Shown here piece after piece: positions 21,501 to 31,774 of a stretch of DNA of 64,000 bases. This stretch comes from Ascoidea rubescens DSM 1968 (Eukaryota > Ascomycota > Saccharomycetes > Ascoideales > Ascoideaceae): contig NW_017962915.1 in the NCBI RefSeq assembly GCF_001661345.1, forward strand, positions 1,181,657 to 1,245,656, written 5' to 3'. Every line of letters begins with the position of its first letter. Within the stretch, counting starts at the first letter, position 1. The position numbers and the translations under genes were made by a program. A model generated the notes under the pieces. The model saw only the letters and a program-made list of their open reading frames with translations, ran no database searches and was not told the DNA's origin.

Positions 21501-24500
21501 TTTATTCTATCAAGTATTTCAGTTTCATTAGAATAACCTGAAACACTTCCAACAAAAACATTACAAATATTACTCAAAACACCTAGAGTTTCTTTTTTGT
21601 TTTGTGATCTGTTTGGAACTGGGCCTGTAAAAATACTGAATGTTTCACGTTTTGGAATAGACTCTAATGCTTTAACAATGTTTTCATCAATATCTTCAAT
21701 ATGAACACAAGGAACCAACAAACCGATTCTGAGGGGTTGTGATGAGTTCTTATCAACGATAAATGATAAATCTGACACAGATACAGCTCTACCCATAGGG
21801 GCTGATGAGCCTTCTTCTTTGGTTTTAAAGCCAGGGTCGACCATTTGAAATTTCCAGGAAATAAATGGGATATCACCAGGATAATGATTAATTTCGTTTA
21901 TAGAATAAGATCTGTAAGCTCTTCTGATGTAAACTTCAGCTGCAGCCAATGCAACATAAGCGTCTTTATGATTCAAAAACTGTGTTAAAACATCAAAGAC
22001 AACGTATTTGGAATCAATAACATCTTTTAAGATTTCCATTTGAGGCTTTCTATGAGAAACACCAATTTCACCATAGTGTGTTTCAACCACAGATGATTTT
22101 AAAATGTGTTCTAATTGGTCTGATCTTTCTTTAAATGTTGGTAAAGAACATTGAATTAAGATTTCTCTGGCCTTTAAGGCAACTTTAGCTGTGCTTCTGG
22201 ATTCTAATTCTACCAATTTTCTTAATGGTTCTTTTAAGAATGATGACAATTCTGAAGATTGCTGACATAATGATTGGTAATGATTTAAGATTTCCAAGAC
22301 CAAGTTATTTTTGGCAACAACACCAGAGTGACTTAAAACAACTTCAACAACTTTGTTAATATCTTGATTATCTCTAATTGATAAGATGACTTCTTCAACA
22401 TCCTTTCCGATAAACAATATTTCAGTTTCATAGTATTTATCCAATAGACATGAAATTATTTTCAATTCATGAGAAAGCAATCCATTATAAAACTTATCAC
22501 AAATATCAATTAAGAGTTTAACGGATTCTTTATCTTCAGGGTTTGTATTTAAATATCTCATGAGTAATTTTTTAAGTAGTTTGGCAGGGAATTTATTAGA
22601 AAATTTACCCTTTTCAACAATATGATTAATTCTTTCTACAAAGGATTGTTCTAATCTTGAGCTGAAATTTGATATTTCTTTATCCCAAGCACTGAAAGGT
22701 AATTGAGGATCTCTCAATGCAGATAATAAATCTTTGAAGCAACTCTTCATAACAACTTGGTTATCGTAACCTTGAAGGATATTTTCCAAAACATTAAAAA
22801 CAGTTTTAAATTTATCAAAGGATTTAACCTCAGCAATTTTAGCAGGGCCAAAAGATCTTAAGGTGCCTTCAAATGGTTTAGCATGAACAACTTTAGTTGG
22901 ATCATCGAGCGCTAAAATGGCTAAAATATCCCCAGCGTTAACAATAGAACCAGGTTGTTTCAATAAGGAAACAATACCATCTTCCGAGGTAATCAAGGGC
23001 ATGACCATTTTCATGACTTCAACTTCGGCATAAGGTGCACCTGATTTAAGGTGATCGCCATCTTCGACTAAGTATTTGACCAACTTACCAGGGGAAGGAG
23101 TTCTTAATTGGGTTGGATCATTTTCGACTTCTAAAAGACAAGTTTTTGAATCTACGGATAATCTTGTGCTTTCAACTTCGTCTTTATAATAAACAGTATG
23201 AGAGCTTCCACCAAGAGCTACTAATAAACCGCCATCACTCAAAGGTCTTGCAATGACATCAACTTGAGAGCCATTAATAAAGACTTTGTAGCTATCGTTT
23301 GAAGTCTTTGCACAGGTGAATTTATATTTCATGTTGTCATAAATAAAATCAATTATGAAAATCGTTTTTAGTAATTCCTTTGGAGGAACTTGGCCCTTTT
23401 CTAGCAAGGATACATAGCTGTTTTTATTGATTTCACTTTGCTGGAAAGCTTTTGTAATGGCTCCACAAATGACAGCGATTGTTGGATCTGGTCTTTCGGC
23501 GGTTAATTTTTTTGATATTAATTCATCCAACCAGCCAGTAGTAATGGTGTTGTCTTCGAAATCTGAGGTTTCTAGTAGTTTGATTAAATATTCGACAGTA
23601 GTTCTGAAATCACCTCTAATGGACAATTCTTTCAAAGCGACAATCATGTGTTTTCTTGAAGAGGCTCTATTTTCACCAAAGGCAAAAATATGGCCAAACT
23701 GAGAGTCAGAAAAGGAATGGATACCACCGTTGTTACCAACAGAAAAGTAACCCCAAACGTTTGAAGAAGATCTAAAGTTCAAGTCGTGCAAACTACCACC
23801 AGATGGTTTGAAACCTTCATTTGGATCTTCAGAAGTGATACGACAAGCAGTGACATGACCCTTTGCAGTTGGTTTTCTTTGAGATTTCAAGGACTCTGGG
23901 TTATCAAAAGAAAAGTCTATTGGGGTTTGAGTGTGAGGATCGGCACCATAAAATAGACGAATATCCTGGATTAATTCCAAGGGTATACCCATTGCTACTT
24001 GCAATTGGGCAGCTGGTAAGTTAACACCACTGACCATTTCTGTTGTTGGATGTTCGACTTGCAATCTTGGATTCAATTCGAGAAAATAGAATTTATCATC
24101 GATGTGGGAGTATAGATACTCAATTGTACCAGCAGAGACGTAGCCAACCAAGTTACCCAAACGAACAGCAGCTTGTTCCATTTTTTGGAAAGTTTTTGGT
24201 TTGACGATAGTTACGGGGGCTTCTTCGATGATTTTTTGGTGACGTCTTTGAACCGAGCAATCTCTGCCAAAGAGAGAGATTGTGTTTTTGTATTGATCAG
24301 ATAGAATTTGGACTTCAATGTGTCTTGCGTTGCCGGCCAATTTCATTATAAAGATTGGAGAGCCTGGGATTTCGTGGGCAGCTTGTTCATAAAGGCTGAC
24401 AAAATTGTCTTCAGATTCAGCTTTTCTGATACCTTTACCACCACCACCTTCTGAGGCCTTGATCATTACAGGGAAACCGATTTTCTTAGCTTTCTTTAAA

Positions 24501-25609
24501 CCATCTTGAGGAGAGGTGCAGCAACATTTGATATAGATTTCATCGTCGACTGAGACGAGACCGTTTTTTTCATTGATGTGTACCTGGTCAATGCCAGTAC
24601 CAGACCAAGGAATACAGGGAACTTTAGCATGTTGGGCTACGATAGTGGAGGAGATTTTGTCACCGAGAGATCTCATGGCAGTTCCTGGGGGGCCGATGAA
24701 GATGATTTTTTTAGGAGAAGCAGCTAATTTTTCAGGCAATAAAGGGTTTTCAGAGGCATGGCCCCAACCAGCCCAAACAGCATCGACATCAGATCTTTCA
24801 GCGATATCAAGAATTAGATCGACGTTTGCGTAGTTGTTATTGTTGGTTCCACCTGGAACTTCAACGACTTGATCGGCCATTCTAATGTATTCAGCGTTTG
24901 CAGACAAATCCTCAGGGGTGGCCATGACAACGAATTTTATGGTTTTGTCGTTGCCAAAGGTTTCATAGGACCATTTTCGAATGGATCTGATATTTTTGAC
25001 AGCAGCGATACCATTGTTGGCGATTAAGACCTTTTGTATAATAGTGTGACCGTTGTTTTTTATGACAAATTCCTTGAGAGCTTGGTCAATGTTCAATAGG
25101 TCTATAGAGTTTGGGTTATTTTTGATGGTGAATATATTTTTCAAGCCAATAAAGTCTGGAGAGAGGCTTTGGTGTAAATTTTCGTATTTTTGATCCATTT
25201 TAGTGTTGGTAGTATCAATTGTGTTGGCGTGATTAATTGAGTTTGAGGTAGCAGAGGAATATTGAAGAATTGAGTTTTCAGTTGAAGTTATATTACAAGA
25301 GATGTCCCTGGATTTTATGTTTGTGTGTTGTATTTGATTCGTGTAATAATGATAATTGTTGCGAATTGAGTGGATGGAAAGAGATGAGGAAGATGGAGGA
25401 GATGGAGGAGAAGGAGAAGAAACAAAAGAAGCAGAGGTGGAAGTAGAATAGGAAGAGGAGGATGAGATTAGGGAATTCTTAAGAGAATAAAATAAAAGAA
25501 GATTGGAATGATGAGTGTTAATATAATTAAATAGAAGAGAAGAATTTAAATTAAAGGGATATTTAGAGTATTTAATAGAATTTAGATTCGTGTAACATTT
25601 TATTATCAT
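18536..25609 (-). CDS. ACC1: Acetyl-CoA carboxylase with N-terminal extension
   Basis: Makes malonyl-CoA from acetyl-CoA, bicarbonate and ATP for fatty-acid synthesis. 2357 aa. Domains in order: biotin carboxylase (about 190-660, with the ATP-grasp loop ASEGGGGKGIR), biotin carrier (EVMKM, biotinylated Lys867), central region, and carboxyltransferase (about 1600-2250, with LRGSGLIAGATSRAY and FSGGQRDMFNEV). The Snf1/AMPK site is kept: Ser1277 in RAVSVSDLS, matching the regulatory serine of S. cerevisiae Acc1. The first 137 residues precede Met138 (ATG 25198), whose context (IGLKN) aligns with cytosolic Acc1. They are rich in Ser/Asn/Lys/Tyr and nearly free of acids for the first 100 residues, like a mitochondrial presequence. 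Use of both starts to make mitochondrial and cytosolic enzyme is inferred, by analogy with S. cerevisiae HFA1. Confidence 0.97.
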   Translation of the reverse strand: MIIKCYTNLNSIKYSKYPFNLNSSLLFNYINTHHSNLLLFYSLKNSLISSSSSYSTSTSASFVSSPSPPSPPSSSSLSIHSIRNNYHYYTNQIQHTNIKSRDISCNITSTENSILQYSSATSNSINHANTIDTTNTKMDQKYENLHQSLSPDFIGLKNIFTIKNNPNSIDLLNIDQALKEFVIKNNGHTIIQKVLIANNGIAAVKNIRSIRKWSYETFGNDKTIKFVVMATPEDLSANAEYIRMADQVVEVPGGTNNNNYANVDLILDIAERSDVDAVWAGWGHASENPLLPEKLAASPKKIIFIGPPGTAMRSLGDKISSTIVAQHAKVPCIPWSGTGIDQVHINEKNGLVSVDDEIYIKCCCTSPQDGLKKAKKIGFPVMIKASEGGGGKGIRKAESEDNFVSLYEQAAHEIPGSPIFIMKLAGNARHIEVQILSDQYKNTISLFGRDCSVQRRHQKIIEEAPVTIVKPKTFQKMEQAAVRLGNLVGYVSAGTIEYLYSHIDDKFYFLELNPRLQVEHPTTEMVSGVNLPAAQLQVAMGIPLELIQDIRLFYGADPHTQTPIDFSFDNPESLKSQRKPTAKGHVTACRITSEDPNEGFKPSGGSLHDLNFRSSSNVWGYFSVGNNGGIHSFSDSQFGHIFAFGENRASSRKHMIVALKELSIRGDFRTTVEYLIKLLETSDFEDNTITTGWLDELISKKLTAERPDPTIAVICGAITKAFQQSEINKNSYVSLLEKGQVPPKELLKTIFIIDFIYDNMKYKFTCAKTSNDSYKVFINGSQVDVIARPLSDGGLLVALGGSSHTVYYKDEVESTRLSVDSKTCLLEVENDPTQLRTPSPGKLVKYLVEDGDHLKSGAPYAEVEVMKMVMPLITSEDGIVSLLKQPGSIVNAGDILAILALDDPTKVVHAKPFEGTLRSFGPAKIAEVKSFDKFKTVFNVLENILQGYDNQVVMKSCFKDLLSALRDPQLPFSAWDKEISNFSSRLEQSFVERINHIVEKGKFSNKFPAKLLKKLLMRYLNTNPEDKESVKLLIDICDKFYNGLLSHELKIISCLLDKYYETEILFIGKDVEEVILSIRDNQDINKVVEVVLSHSGVVAKNNLVLEILNHYQSLCQQSSELSSFLKEPLRKLVELESRSTAKVALKAREILIQCSLPTFKERSDQLEHILKSSVVETHYGEIGVSHRKPQMEILKDVIDSKYVVFDVLTQFLNHKDAYVALAAAEVYIRRAYRSYSINEINHYPGDIPFISWKFQMVDPGFKTKEEGSSAPMGRAVSVSDLSFIVDKNSSQPLRIGLLVPCVHIEDIDENIVKALESIPKRETFSIFTGPVPNRSQNKKETLGVLSNICNVFVGSVSGYSNETEILDRIKEYLEDFKEDLIASSIRRITFVLESEDGSYPKYYTFTGPKYQENTVIRHVEPALAFQLELNRLSNFNIKPVFTNNRNIHIYEAVGKNSTVDKRYFTRGIIRTGRIRDGISTAEYLTSEANRLMSDILDSLSVIDLSNSDLNHIFINFSAFFNVTPKDVEAAFGGFLERFGRRLWRLRITAAEIRITCTDPNSGITFPLRAFINNVSGFVVKSELYTEVKNTEGQWIFKSIASQPGPMHLRAIDTPYSGKEWLQPKRYKAHLMGTTYVYDFPELFKQAVLTQWKKHVPNAKIPFDFFAYKEIIYDGSELHFIEREPGANSIGMVGFKLDVKTPEYPEGRSLLVVANDITFKIGSFGPEEDVLFNKITEFARKTGLPRIYLSANSGARIGLADELIALFKVSWNEEGKPEKGFDYLYLDDEGKEEFAKSNNSSIITEEVTYKGEKRHVIKSIHSKSVGVDALRGSGLIAGATSRAYNDIFTISLVTCRSVGIGAYLVRLGQRAIQIEGQPIILTGAPAINKLLGKQVYSSNLQLGGTQIMYRNGVSHLTAADDLEGVEKIMEWLSYVPSQRGAPVPILENESDSWNRDVEYAPVRDEVYDARWLIEGKVEEDGEYLSGLFDRDSFTETLSGWAKGVVVGRARLGGIPFGVIAVEARTVENLIPADPANPESTEVLIQEAGQVWYPNSAFKTAQAINDFNNGEELPMMILANWRGFSGGQRDMFNEVLKYGSFIVDALVKYKQPAFIYIPPTGELRGGSWVVVDPTINSDMMEMYADVEARAGVLEPQGMTGIKYRSDKLIKTMERLDKTYADLKKQLSSESLNPSERVEIQAKLKARERALLPVYSQIAVQFADLHDRTPHMVKRGTIRRELQWENSRRFFYLRTRRRLHEEYILKQIAKELQNSTRLKQIAILKSWLPATLDYENDQEVANYLEINGKEIEKKLSNLKEEYVKNSLFNLLRVNRDEFVNSLSDVIGLLSDEDKKKLFDK

Positions 25610-26330
25610 TTAAATAGAAGAAGAGAGAGAAAAAGAAAGAAAAGTCAACGAAAATTGATGAGATTGTGAGCTGAAGTTAAATTTCAGACTTCAAGAGCGA
25701 AAAAAAGAGAAAGAAGAGATTTTTGAGAGCGAGAGCGGTGATTTGATTGGCAGACGAGGGCTGGAGTTGTTGGCCATCGGTTGAGAGCGGTGAGGTCAGA
25801 AAGAAAACTGGAGCGAAAGCACGGGAATCCACGACAAAAGACTCCCGCCGCGCTGGGCCGCAAGCAGATCGCGCTTTTGTTGGGAGAAATTTCAACAAAA
25901 AACCCAACAGCAGCTAGGTCGGAAGCAGGCGCACACCAATAGGAGACGGCGTGTCAGGTGCCAGTGGGAGCGGAGGGGAGCGCTTTTGTATGGGCGTGCA
26001 CATATACGAGGGTATTGCATGTGACCGTGCAGCACAAGAGCAAATCGGGGTGATGATTTCACTGGACGTGCAGAAATGGGCTCACAGGACAATCGAGGGC
26101 CAGGCCCGGATTAGGAAATGAACAAGATGCGTTGATGTTTATTAACTACACAAAGCGTAGAATGAAAATACGATAAAGAAACACAAAGCCAAACCAGATG
26201 CTTGACAAACAAGCGATCAAAAAAATAAATTAGTAATAAGAAAAGGGCTACCGACTGGTTGTAATGAGCAAACACAGTTCAGTAATAGCGCCGAGACTAA
26301 TCAGCAAGAATAAAAAGCAAGTTGGGAAAA
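25610..26330. promoter_or_regulatory. ACC1 upstream region with GC-rich island
   Basis: A 721-bp region upstream of ACC1 and downstream of the wall-protein gene. About 25,740-26,110 is clearly GC-richer than the flanks and carries clustered CGCTTTTGT and GGGAG-type words. A CATGTG core at 26018-26023 resembles the inner core of the Ino2/Ino4 element used by lipid-synthesis genes, but six bases are weak evidence. No gene seen. Confidence 0.4.
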
Positions 26331-26930
26331 TTAGATAAACAAAGCTGCAACAATACCAGCGCCAATAAATGCACCAGTGGACACCATATTCAATGGAGCG
26401 CCAGCTACAGAGCTGGCTGAAGAGGCCCCAGTAGTGCTGTCTTCACCTGCAGCAGAGGAAGAAGCAACGATGGTTGAAGTGATAGTGCTTCTACTAGATG
26501 ATGATCCAGACGAAAATTCAGATGACGATCCAGATGAAAATTCAGATGAAAATCCAGATGATGCTGAAACTGGAGAAGATGAAACCGAAGATGGAGCTGA
26601 AGAAGAAACTAAGGATGGAGCTGAAGAAGAAACTAAGGATGGAATTGAAGATAAAGATTCGGTTGATAATGTGGAAGGACTGTATGTGCTTTCAATAGTA
26701 GAAGTGAGCGTGTGATCAGAACTGACACCGGCAATTGTTGATGTGAAATCGGAAGTTAACTCGCTGATTTCAAATATTTCAACCGACGATTCGCTTTCTT
26801 CAGAGGGACTAACTTCGCAAACGGTGGTGGTCAAAGTAGCTTCATAATCTGTGATGGTAATATAAACTGTTTCTTCGGCTAAAACAATGCTAGAGAGAGC
26901 TGAGACGAGAAATAAGGATAAGAATTTCAT
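26331..26930 (-). CDS. Ser/Thr-rich GPI-anchored cell-wall protein
   Basis: 199 aa with the full plan of a small fungal GPI-anchored mannoprotein. A signal peptide (MKFLSLFLVSALSSIVLA) is followed by a short domain beginning EETVYITITDYEATLTTTVCE, a type of Thr-rich start seen in yeast wall proteins. Next is a Ser/Thr/Ala-rich stalk with repeats (SSGSSSEF, LVSSSAPS), ending in a hydrophobic tail preceded by small residues (about AGAPLN), the usual anchor-transfer signal. It would be O-mannosylated and covalently linked to wall glucan or kept at the plasma membrane. I cannot assign it to a named gene; the stalk is too low in complexity. Confidence 0.8.
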   Translation of the reverse strand: MKFLSLFLVSALSSIVLAEETVYITITDYEATLTTTVCEVSPSEESESSVEIFEISELTSDFTSTIAGVSSDHTLTSTIESTYSPSTLSTESLSSIPSLVSSSAPSLVSSSAPSSVSSSPVSASSGFSSEFSSGSSSEFSSGSSSSRSTITSTIVASSSAAGEDSTTGASSASSVAGAPLNMVSTGAFIGAGIVAALFI

Positions 26931-28109
26931 TTTGATGCTATTAGATGGTAATTTGTTATGAACTGTTAAATACTAAACAATATTAAGTGAATGCAAGCTT
27001 TTTTAGTGAGTATCAAACGAGAGAAATGCTGAGGTGAATATAAAGAATAAAAATGAAAAGGAGAATTAAAAAAAAGAAGAAGAAAGAAGGAACTCTTCTC
27101 AACACTAGAGATACTGCCCGTTATATATCAAAAAGGAGCATCAAAAAGGAGCTTAAACGAACCCAAAGAAGCCCCATCGCCATTGCAGGTTAGCCTCTGA
27201 TAACCCATGGAAAGAGCACTGCACTAGCAGCAAAAGAAGTTTTACTGTTCCAAGTGTGGAAACCTGGTTCTCACAACATCCCTCTTGCAACGCTCCTACC
27301 CCATTGGGCCTGCTCCTGCCTCTTCAGGCCCCGCCGAGTGGCAGCCCACTGTGCTGTCTATTAATACATCATCACCATCCCATCACCATCCCATCACTGG
27401 AGCGCTTCAGTAGAATTTCCCATCACCGCCAGATTCAGCTCCTCTCGCTTCCCTGCTCTTTTCTATTTATACGCTCTTCCTCCCGCTTAGACAGTTCTTT
27501 GACATCCTCTCCTATTACCTGTTCCCATTCGGCAATTCCCAGTTATGACATTGTCCCGCATTGCTTAATACGGAAGCCCCTCTAAGCCTATTTTGGCAGT
27601 TCTACACCTGTCTACACTCTTTATCTTTGGGCCTGCAGCTGTCTGTCCTGCGCTGCTGCGCTCACACTGCAGCCGTTAATTTGTGGTGCGTTGTGAAGCT
27701 TAATTTTTTCTCCATCGCGTAGATCCTTGTTCAGCCAATCATCGTTGTTTCACTGCAAGAACTGAGCCCATGCGAGTTGCGTTGACATCATGCAGCTGCT
27801 TTTCCAAATCTCCAAATTTCCAACCGCGTTTTCGTTGCTTGCTTTTGGTTTCTTATCATTTTATCTCCGCCCGACGAAATCCGGCTCCTGCTTGTGTGAA
27901 TTAATTTCTGGCTCACTTTTTCCAATTTTTCCAATTTTTCCAATTTTTCCAATTTTTCTATTTTTCACTTCAACTCAGTTTCATTTATCTCTTATATTAA
28001 TAATCTCTCTGATCTTTATCGATCTTTTCCACTCCTCATCCATCTTTATTGCCATCTTACCCATCATCTATACCCACCAAATACTCAAAATCCACAACTT
28101 ATACCCACA
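26931..28109. promoter_or_regulatory. Divergent wall-protein / RAD16 intergenic region
   Basis: A 1.18-kb gap between divergent genes. The middle (about 27,170-27,780) is GC-richer and rich in CATCACC/CCATCACC and TGCCTC-type words. Near RAD16 is a tandem TTTTTCCAA repeat (27916-27958), then a pyrimidine-rich leader. Two open frames of 109 and 125 codons here lack conserved features and I do not accept them as genes. Confidence 0.45.
27916..27958. repeat. Tandem TTTTTCCAA repeat
   Basis: Four to five copies of a 9-bp unit in the RAD16 leader or promoter, about 150 bp before its ATG. Probably slippage-derived. Confidence 0.7.
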
Positions 28110-31100
28110 ATGCCAATCACCAGAGCCAGCTCAAAACAACAAAAACAACAACAATTTGAAATCGTAGAGGGCCCTGGTTTTATAGTCGAAAAAAGAAAGA
28201 GAAAAACACGATCTAATAACTCCTCCACAAACGAGTCTTCATCAAATGATTCCTCAAGATCTTCCATTAGATCACTAAGACCAATTAAAGTTCTTTCGTC
28301 TCCAATTACATCCTCATCCTCATCTTCATCTCCATCCAAACCAATCTCAAAACCACAATCACAATTAAAAAAAGAACCAAAACCAAAACCAAAACTGATT
28401 TCAAATACCAAGTCGCAAAAACCATCTAATGATTTACCCAACTTAAACGATTCAATGGATTCAAATCAGCCAAAATTATTACGAACATTAAGATCAAATA
28501 AAAATAAACCAACCATTTATAATCTCGATTCTGATTCTGATTCTGATCTCGGTTCTAGTTCGGCACTAAAAAAACTTCCAAATTCAATTCCAGATTCAAG
28601 TTCAAATCATCATTTAAAATTGGAGTCTAATGACAATCTTGATAAAAATTCAGATTTGGAAAATACTGATACAATCACTAAAAAAAGAAAATTAAATCCT
28701 CCAATTCCAACTCCAGCTTCGATTCCAACTTTAACTTCAACTTCAAAGATAAATTCAAATTATCATTCCAAATCTGATTCTGATTCTGATTCTGATTCTA
28801 ATTCTAATTCTAATTCCAATTTTAATTCTAAGTTAATAACATTCTTTAATTCAAAATCAAAATCAAAATCAAAATCAAAATCAAAATCAAATTTTGATTC
28901 CGAATCCGAATCCGTTTCGTACTCTGATTACAAAGCTTCTAACGATTCCGAATCCTATTCCGATTCCGATTACGAGCCTTATTCAAATCCTTTTTTAAAA
29001 AAATATAAAATTAAAAAACCTATTGTAAAAACTCCTTTACCCAAAGATTTTGGCAACGGATCAAAAAAAGATAAAGCAACAATTGGTTTTCTTAACAGTT
29101 TAGATGATGAGAATGAAGATAAGGACAAAAATGAAAATGAAAATGAAAATGAAAATACGGAAAAGAAAGCCCTTGCTCGTAACTATCCTAGAAGACTTAA
29201 AAAACCAGATAGAAAATTAACCTATTATGAAAGAACAACCAAAAAATTGTACGAGCTTCACCCTGAATTAAAAAACGTCTTTAAAAAATTGGAAGATTTC
29301 AAAACAATTAAAAATGTCAAAGCAAATCAGCCCCCTGGTTTAAATATTCAATTGTTACCATTTCAATTAGAAGGTTTAAACTGGCTATTAAATCAAGAAA
29401 AGTCTCTATTTAATGGTGGAATCCTAGCCGATGAAATGGGTATGGGTAAAACAGTTCAAACCATTGCTCTATTATTATCCGATAAAACTAAAAAACCAAA
29501 TTTGGTTGTTGCTCCAGCTGTAGCAATAATTCAATGGAAAAATGAAATTAATCAACATACTAACAACGCCTTAAAAATTGAATTATTTCATGGTGCTACA
29601 AGAAACAATAATGTGAATCATTTAAAGTCTTGTGATGTCATTCTAACAACTTATTCTGTTCTAGAATCTGTCTATAGAAAACAAGAAAAGGGTTTTAGAA
29701 GAAATCATTTTCTCGTCAAAGAAAAATCTCCTTTACACTCAATTCTTTTTTATAGAATCATTCTAGATGAAGCTCATAATATTAAAGATCGTAACTCAAA
29801 TACCTCAAAATCAGCAAACGCTTTAATGGCCGAAAAAAGATGGTGTCTCTCAGGTACTCCTCTACAAAATAGAATTGGTGAAATGTATTCTTTGATTCGT
29901 TTTCTAAAAATCAATCCCTTTTCCAATTATTATTGTCTTTCTTGTGATTGCTCTTCAAAAACTTGGATTATGGTTGAAAAACATTGTGAAATTTGTGGTC
30001 ACCATCCAATGAGACATCGTAATTATTTCAACCATTTCATGTTGCATAACGTTGTTAAATTTGGTATTCAAGGTGATGGTCTAAGAGATTTTAAATACAT
30101 GCAATGCCTCTTAAAAAACATCATGTTAAGAAGAACTAAAATCGAAAGAGCAAGTGATTTAGGTTTACCTCCAAGAATCGTTGAAATTAGAAGAGATCTA
30201 TTTAATGAAGAAGAAAAAGATCTTTATCGGTCGTTATACACTGATTCAAAAAGACAATTTAACTCATATGTTAATGAGGGTGTGGTCTTAAATAATTATG
30301 CCAACATCTTCACTTTAATCACAAGGATGAGGCAATTAGCTGATCATCCTGATTTGGTTCTAAGAAAAGTACCAAACTCGGCAACAACCAATAAATCAGA
30401 TAATGACAAAGTTATCAAGGCTCTAAAGTTTCGATTTCAAAATTTGGTTTGTCAATTATGTGACGATCAAGCTGAAGATGCAATCGAATCAAAATGCCAT
30501 CATAAATTTTGCAGATTATGTATCAAAGAATATATCGAAAGTTTTACTGGTGAAGAAAAGGATTTGCAATGCCCTGTGTGTCATATTGCTTTGGCTATTG
30601 ATTTATCCCAATCTCCAATAGAGGTAGATGAAAATGTCTTAAAGAAATCTAACATTGTTAATAGAATCAATTTGGCTGATGAATGGAGATCTTCAACTAA
30701 AATCGAGGCTCTAGTTGAAGAATTGTATAATTTAAGAAATGATAGACAAACAATTAAATCAATTGTTTTTTCTCAGTTTACTAGTATGTTAGATTTAGTT
30801 GAGTGGAGATTGAAAAGAGCTGGTTTTGAAACTATCAAACTTCAAGGTTCAATGAGCCCAACTCAAAGAGATAGCTCTATTAAATACTTTATGGAAAACA
30901 TTAATGTTGAGGTGTTCTTAGTATCCATCAAAGCTGGTGGTGTTGCACTTAATTTATGTGAGGCATCTCAAGTTTTCATATTGGATCCATGGTGGAACCC
31001 TTCAGTAGAATTTCAATCTGGTGATAGAGTTCACAGAATTGGTCAACATAGACCTGTAAAGATTACCAGATTTTGTATTCAAGATAGCATTGAATCAAAA

Positions 31101-31214
31101 ATTATCGAATTACAAGAAAAGAAATCAAATATGATCAATGCCACAATTGATCAGGACGAAGGATCTACCAACAGATTAACGACAGAAGACCTTCAGTTTC
31201 TTTTTTCCTTTTAG
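28110..31214 (+). CDS. RAD16: Nucleotide-excision repair ATPase/E3 ligase Rad16
   Basis: Snf2-family ATPase with an embedded RING finger. With Rad7 it drives global-genome nucleotide-excision repair of non-transcribed DNA. Residues 1-330 are a low-complexity, Ser/Asp/Lys-rich leader. The ATPase then runs from about 420: Walker A in [13 protein letters not shown] (about 440), DEAH box in [25 protein letters not shown] finger (CQLC...CHHKFCRLC...CPVC) sits at about 780-830 between the two ATPase lobes, and the second lobe ends near 1010 with WWNPSVEFQ and DRVHRIGQ. This RING-in-Snf2 layout is shared with Rad5, but Rad5 has an N-terminal HIRAN domain that is absent here. Length is 1034 aa against 790 in S. 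cerevisiae, from the N-terminal expansion. Confidence 0.95.
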   Translation: MPITRASSKQQKQQQFEIVEGPGFIVEKRKRKTRSNNSSTNESSSNDSSRSSIRSLRPIKVLSSPITSSSSSSSPSKPISKPQSQLKKEPKPKPKLISNTKSQKPSNDLPNLNDSMDSNQPKLLRTLRSNKNKPTIYNLDSDSDSDLGSSSALKKLPNSIPDSSSNHHLKLESNDNLDKNSDLENTDTITKKRKLNPPIPTPASIPTLTSTSKINSNYHSKSDSDSDSDSNSNSNSNFNSKLITFFNSKSKSKSKSKSKSNFDSESESVSYSDYKASNDSESYSDSDYEPYSNPFLKKYKIKKPIVKTPLPKDFGNGSKKDKATIGFLNSLDDENEDKDKNENENENENTEKKALARNYPRRLKKPDRKLTYYERTTKKLYELHPELKNVFKKLEDFKTIKNVKANQPPGLNIQLLPFQLEGLNWLLNQEKSLFNGGILADEMGMGKTVQTIALLLSDKTKKPNLVVAPAVAIIQWKNEINQHTNNALKIELFHGATRNNNVNHLKSCDVILTTYSVLESVYRKQEKGFRRNHFLVKEKSPLHSILFYRIILDEAHNIKDRNSNTSKSANALMAEKRWCLSGTPLQNRIGEMYSLIRFLKINPFSNYYCLSCDCSSKTWIMVEKHCEICGHHPMRHRNYFNHFMLHNVVKFGIQGDGLRDFKYMQCLLKNIMLRRTKIERASDLGLPPRIVEIRRDLFNEEEKDLYRSLYTDSKRQFNSYVNEGVVLNNYANIFTLITRMRQLADHPDLVLRKVPNSATTNKSDNDKVIKALKFRFQNLVCQLCDDQAEDAIESKCHHKFCRLCIKEYIESFTGEEKDLQCPVCHIALAIDLSQSPIEVDENVLKKSNIVNRINLADEWRSSTKIEALVEELYNLRNDRQTIKSIVFSQFTSMLDLVEWRLKRAGFETIKLQGSMSPTQRDSSIKYFMENINVEVFLVSIKAGGVALNLCEASQVFILDPWWNPSVEFQSGDRVHRIGQHRPVKITRFCIQDSIESKIIELQEKKSNMINATIDQDEGSTNRLTTEDLQFLFSF

Positions 31215-31774
31215 ATTTATTTTTTTATTTTTTTATTTTTTTATTAATTTTATTAGAATAGAATTGGTTGCTTTTATTTGAAACAATCCAAATTTAACAC
31301 TTGCAAATCGATACCCATTGTTTTTGATAAATAGTTTTTTTAAATATTGCATAGTTTGTTATATGATTAGAAAATAAACAATTTTAATAACTGAAATAGG
31401 AAAAAAAATAAGATAAATAAAAAATAAAATAATGTTGTAAAAAATACATAATGATTCGAAAACAAAATGAAACAATGGACATTAAACAAAATTCAAAAAA
31501 CAACAAAAAACAAAAAACAAAAAATAAAACAAACAAACAAACAAACAAAACAAACAAACAAACAAAACAAACAAACAAGAAGCAAAAAAAAATCTAATAT
31601 TAATAATTACAGAAAATTGTTAACATCCAATAAACAAAAACAAAAAATGGTAGCAAGCAAATAGAAACTGAGTTAAATTGAATGAAATGAAATAATGAAA
31701 ATAATGAAAATAATGAAAATAAAAAAATAAAAAAATAAAATAAAACAAAATAAAATAAAATAGTAAATATAAAA
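31215..31774. other. Convergent RAD16 / NMA111 intergenic region
   Basis: A 560-bp gap between convergent genes. Very AT-rich with an (AAAC)n run (31526-31578) and AAAATAATG-type repeats near 31,690-31,760. Short open frames here are repeat translations. Confidence 0.5.
31526..31578. repeat. (AAAC)n microsatellite
   Basis: A/C-only run of AAAC units with occasional AAAAC, in the shared 3' flank of RAD16 and NMA111. Confidence 0.85.

Noticed and set aside
26377-26715. Acidic 112-codon frame opposite the wall-protein gene
   Set aside because: Antisense of Ser-rich codons; the sense strand has a signal peptide and an anchor signal.
31467-31664. 65-codon Lys/Asn/Gln frame
   Set aside because: Translation of the (AAAC)n repeat between convergent genes.
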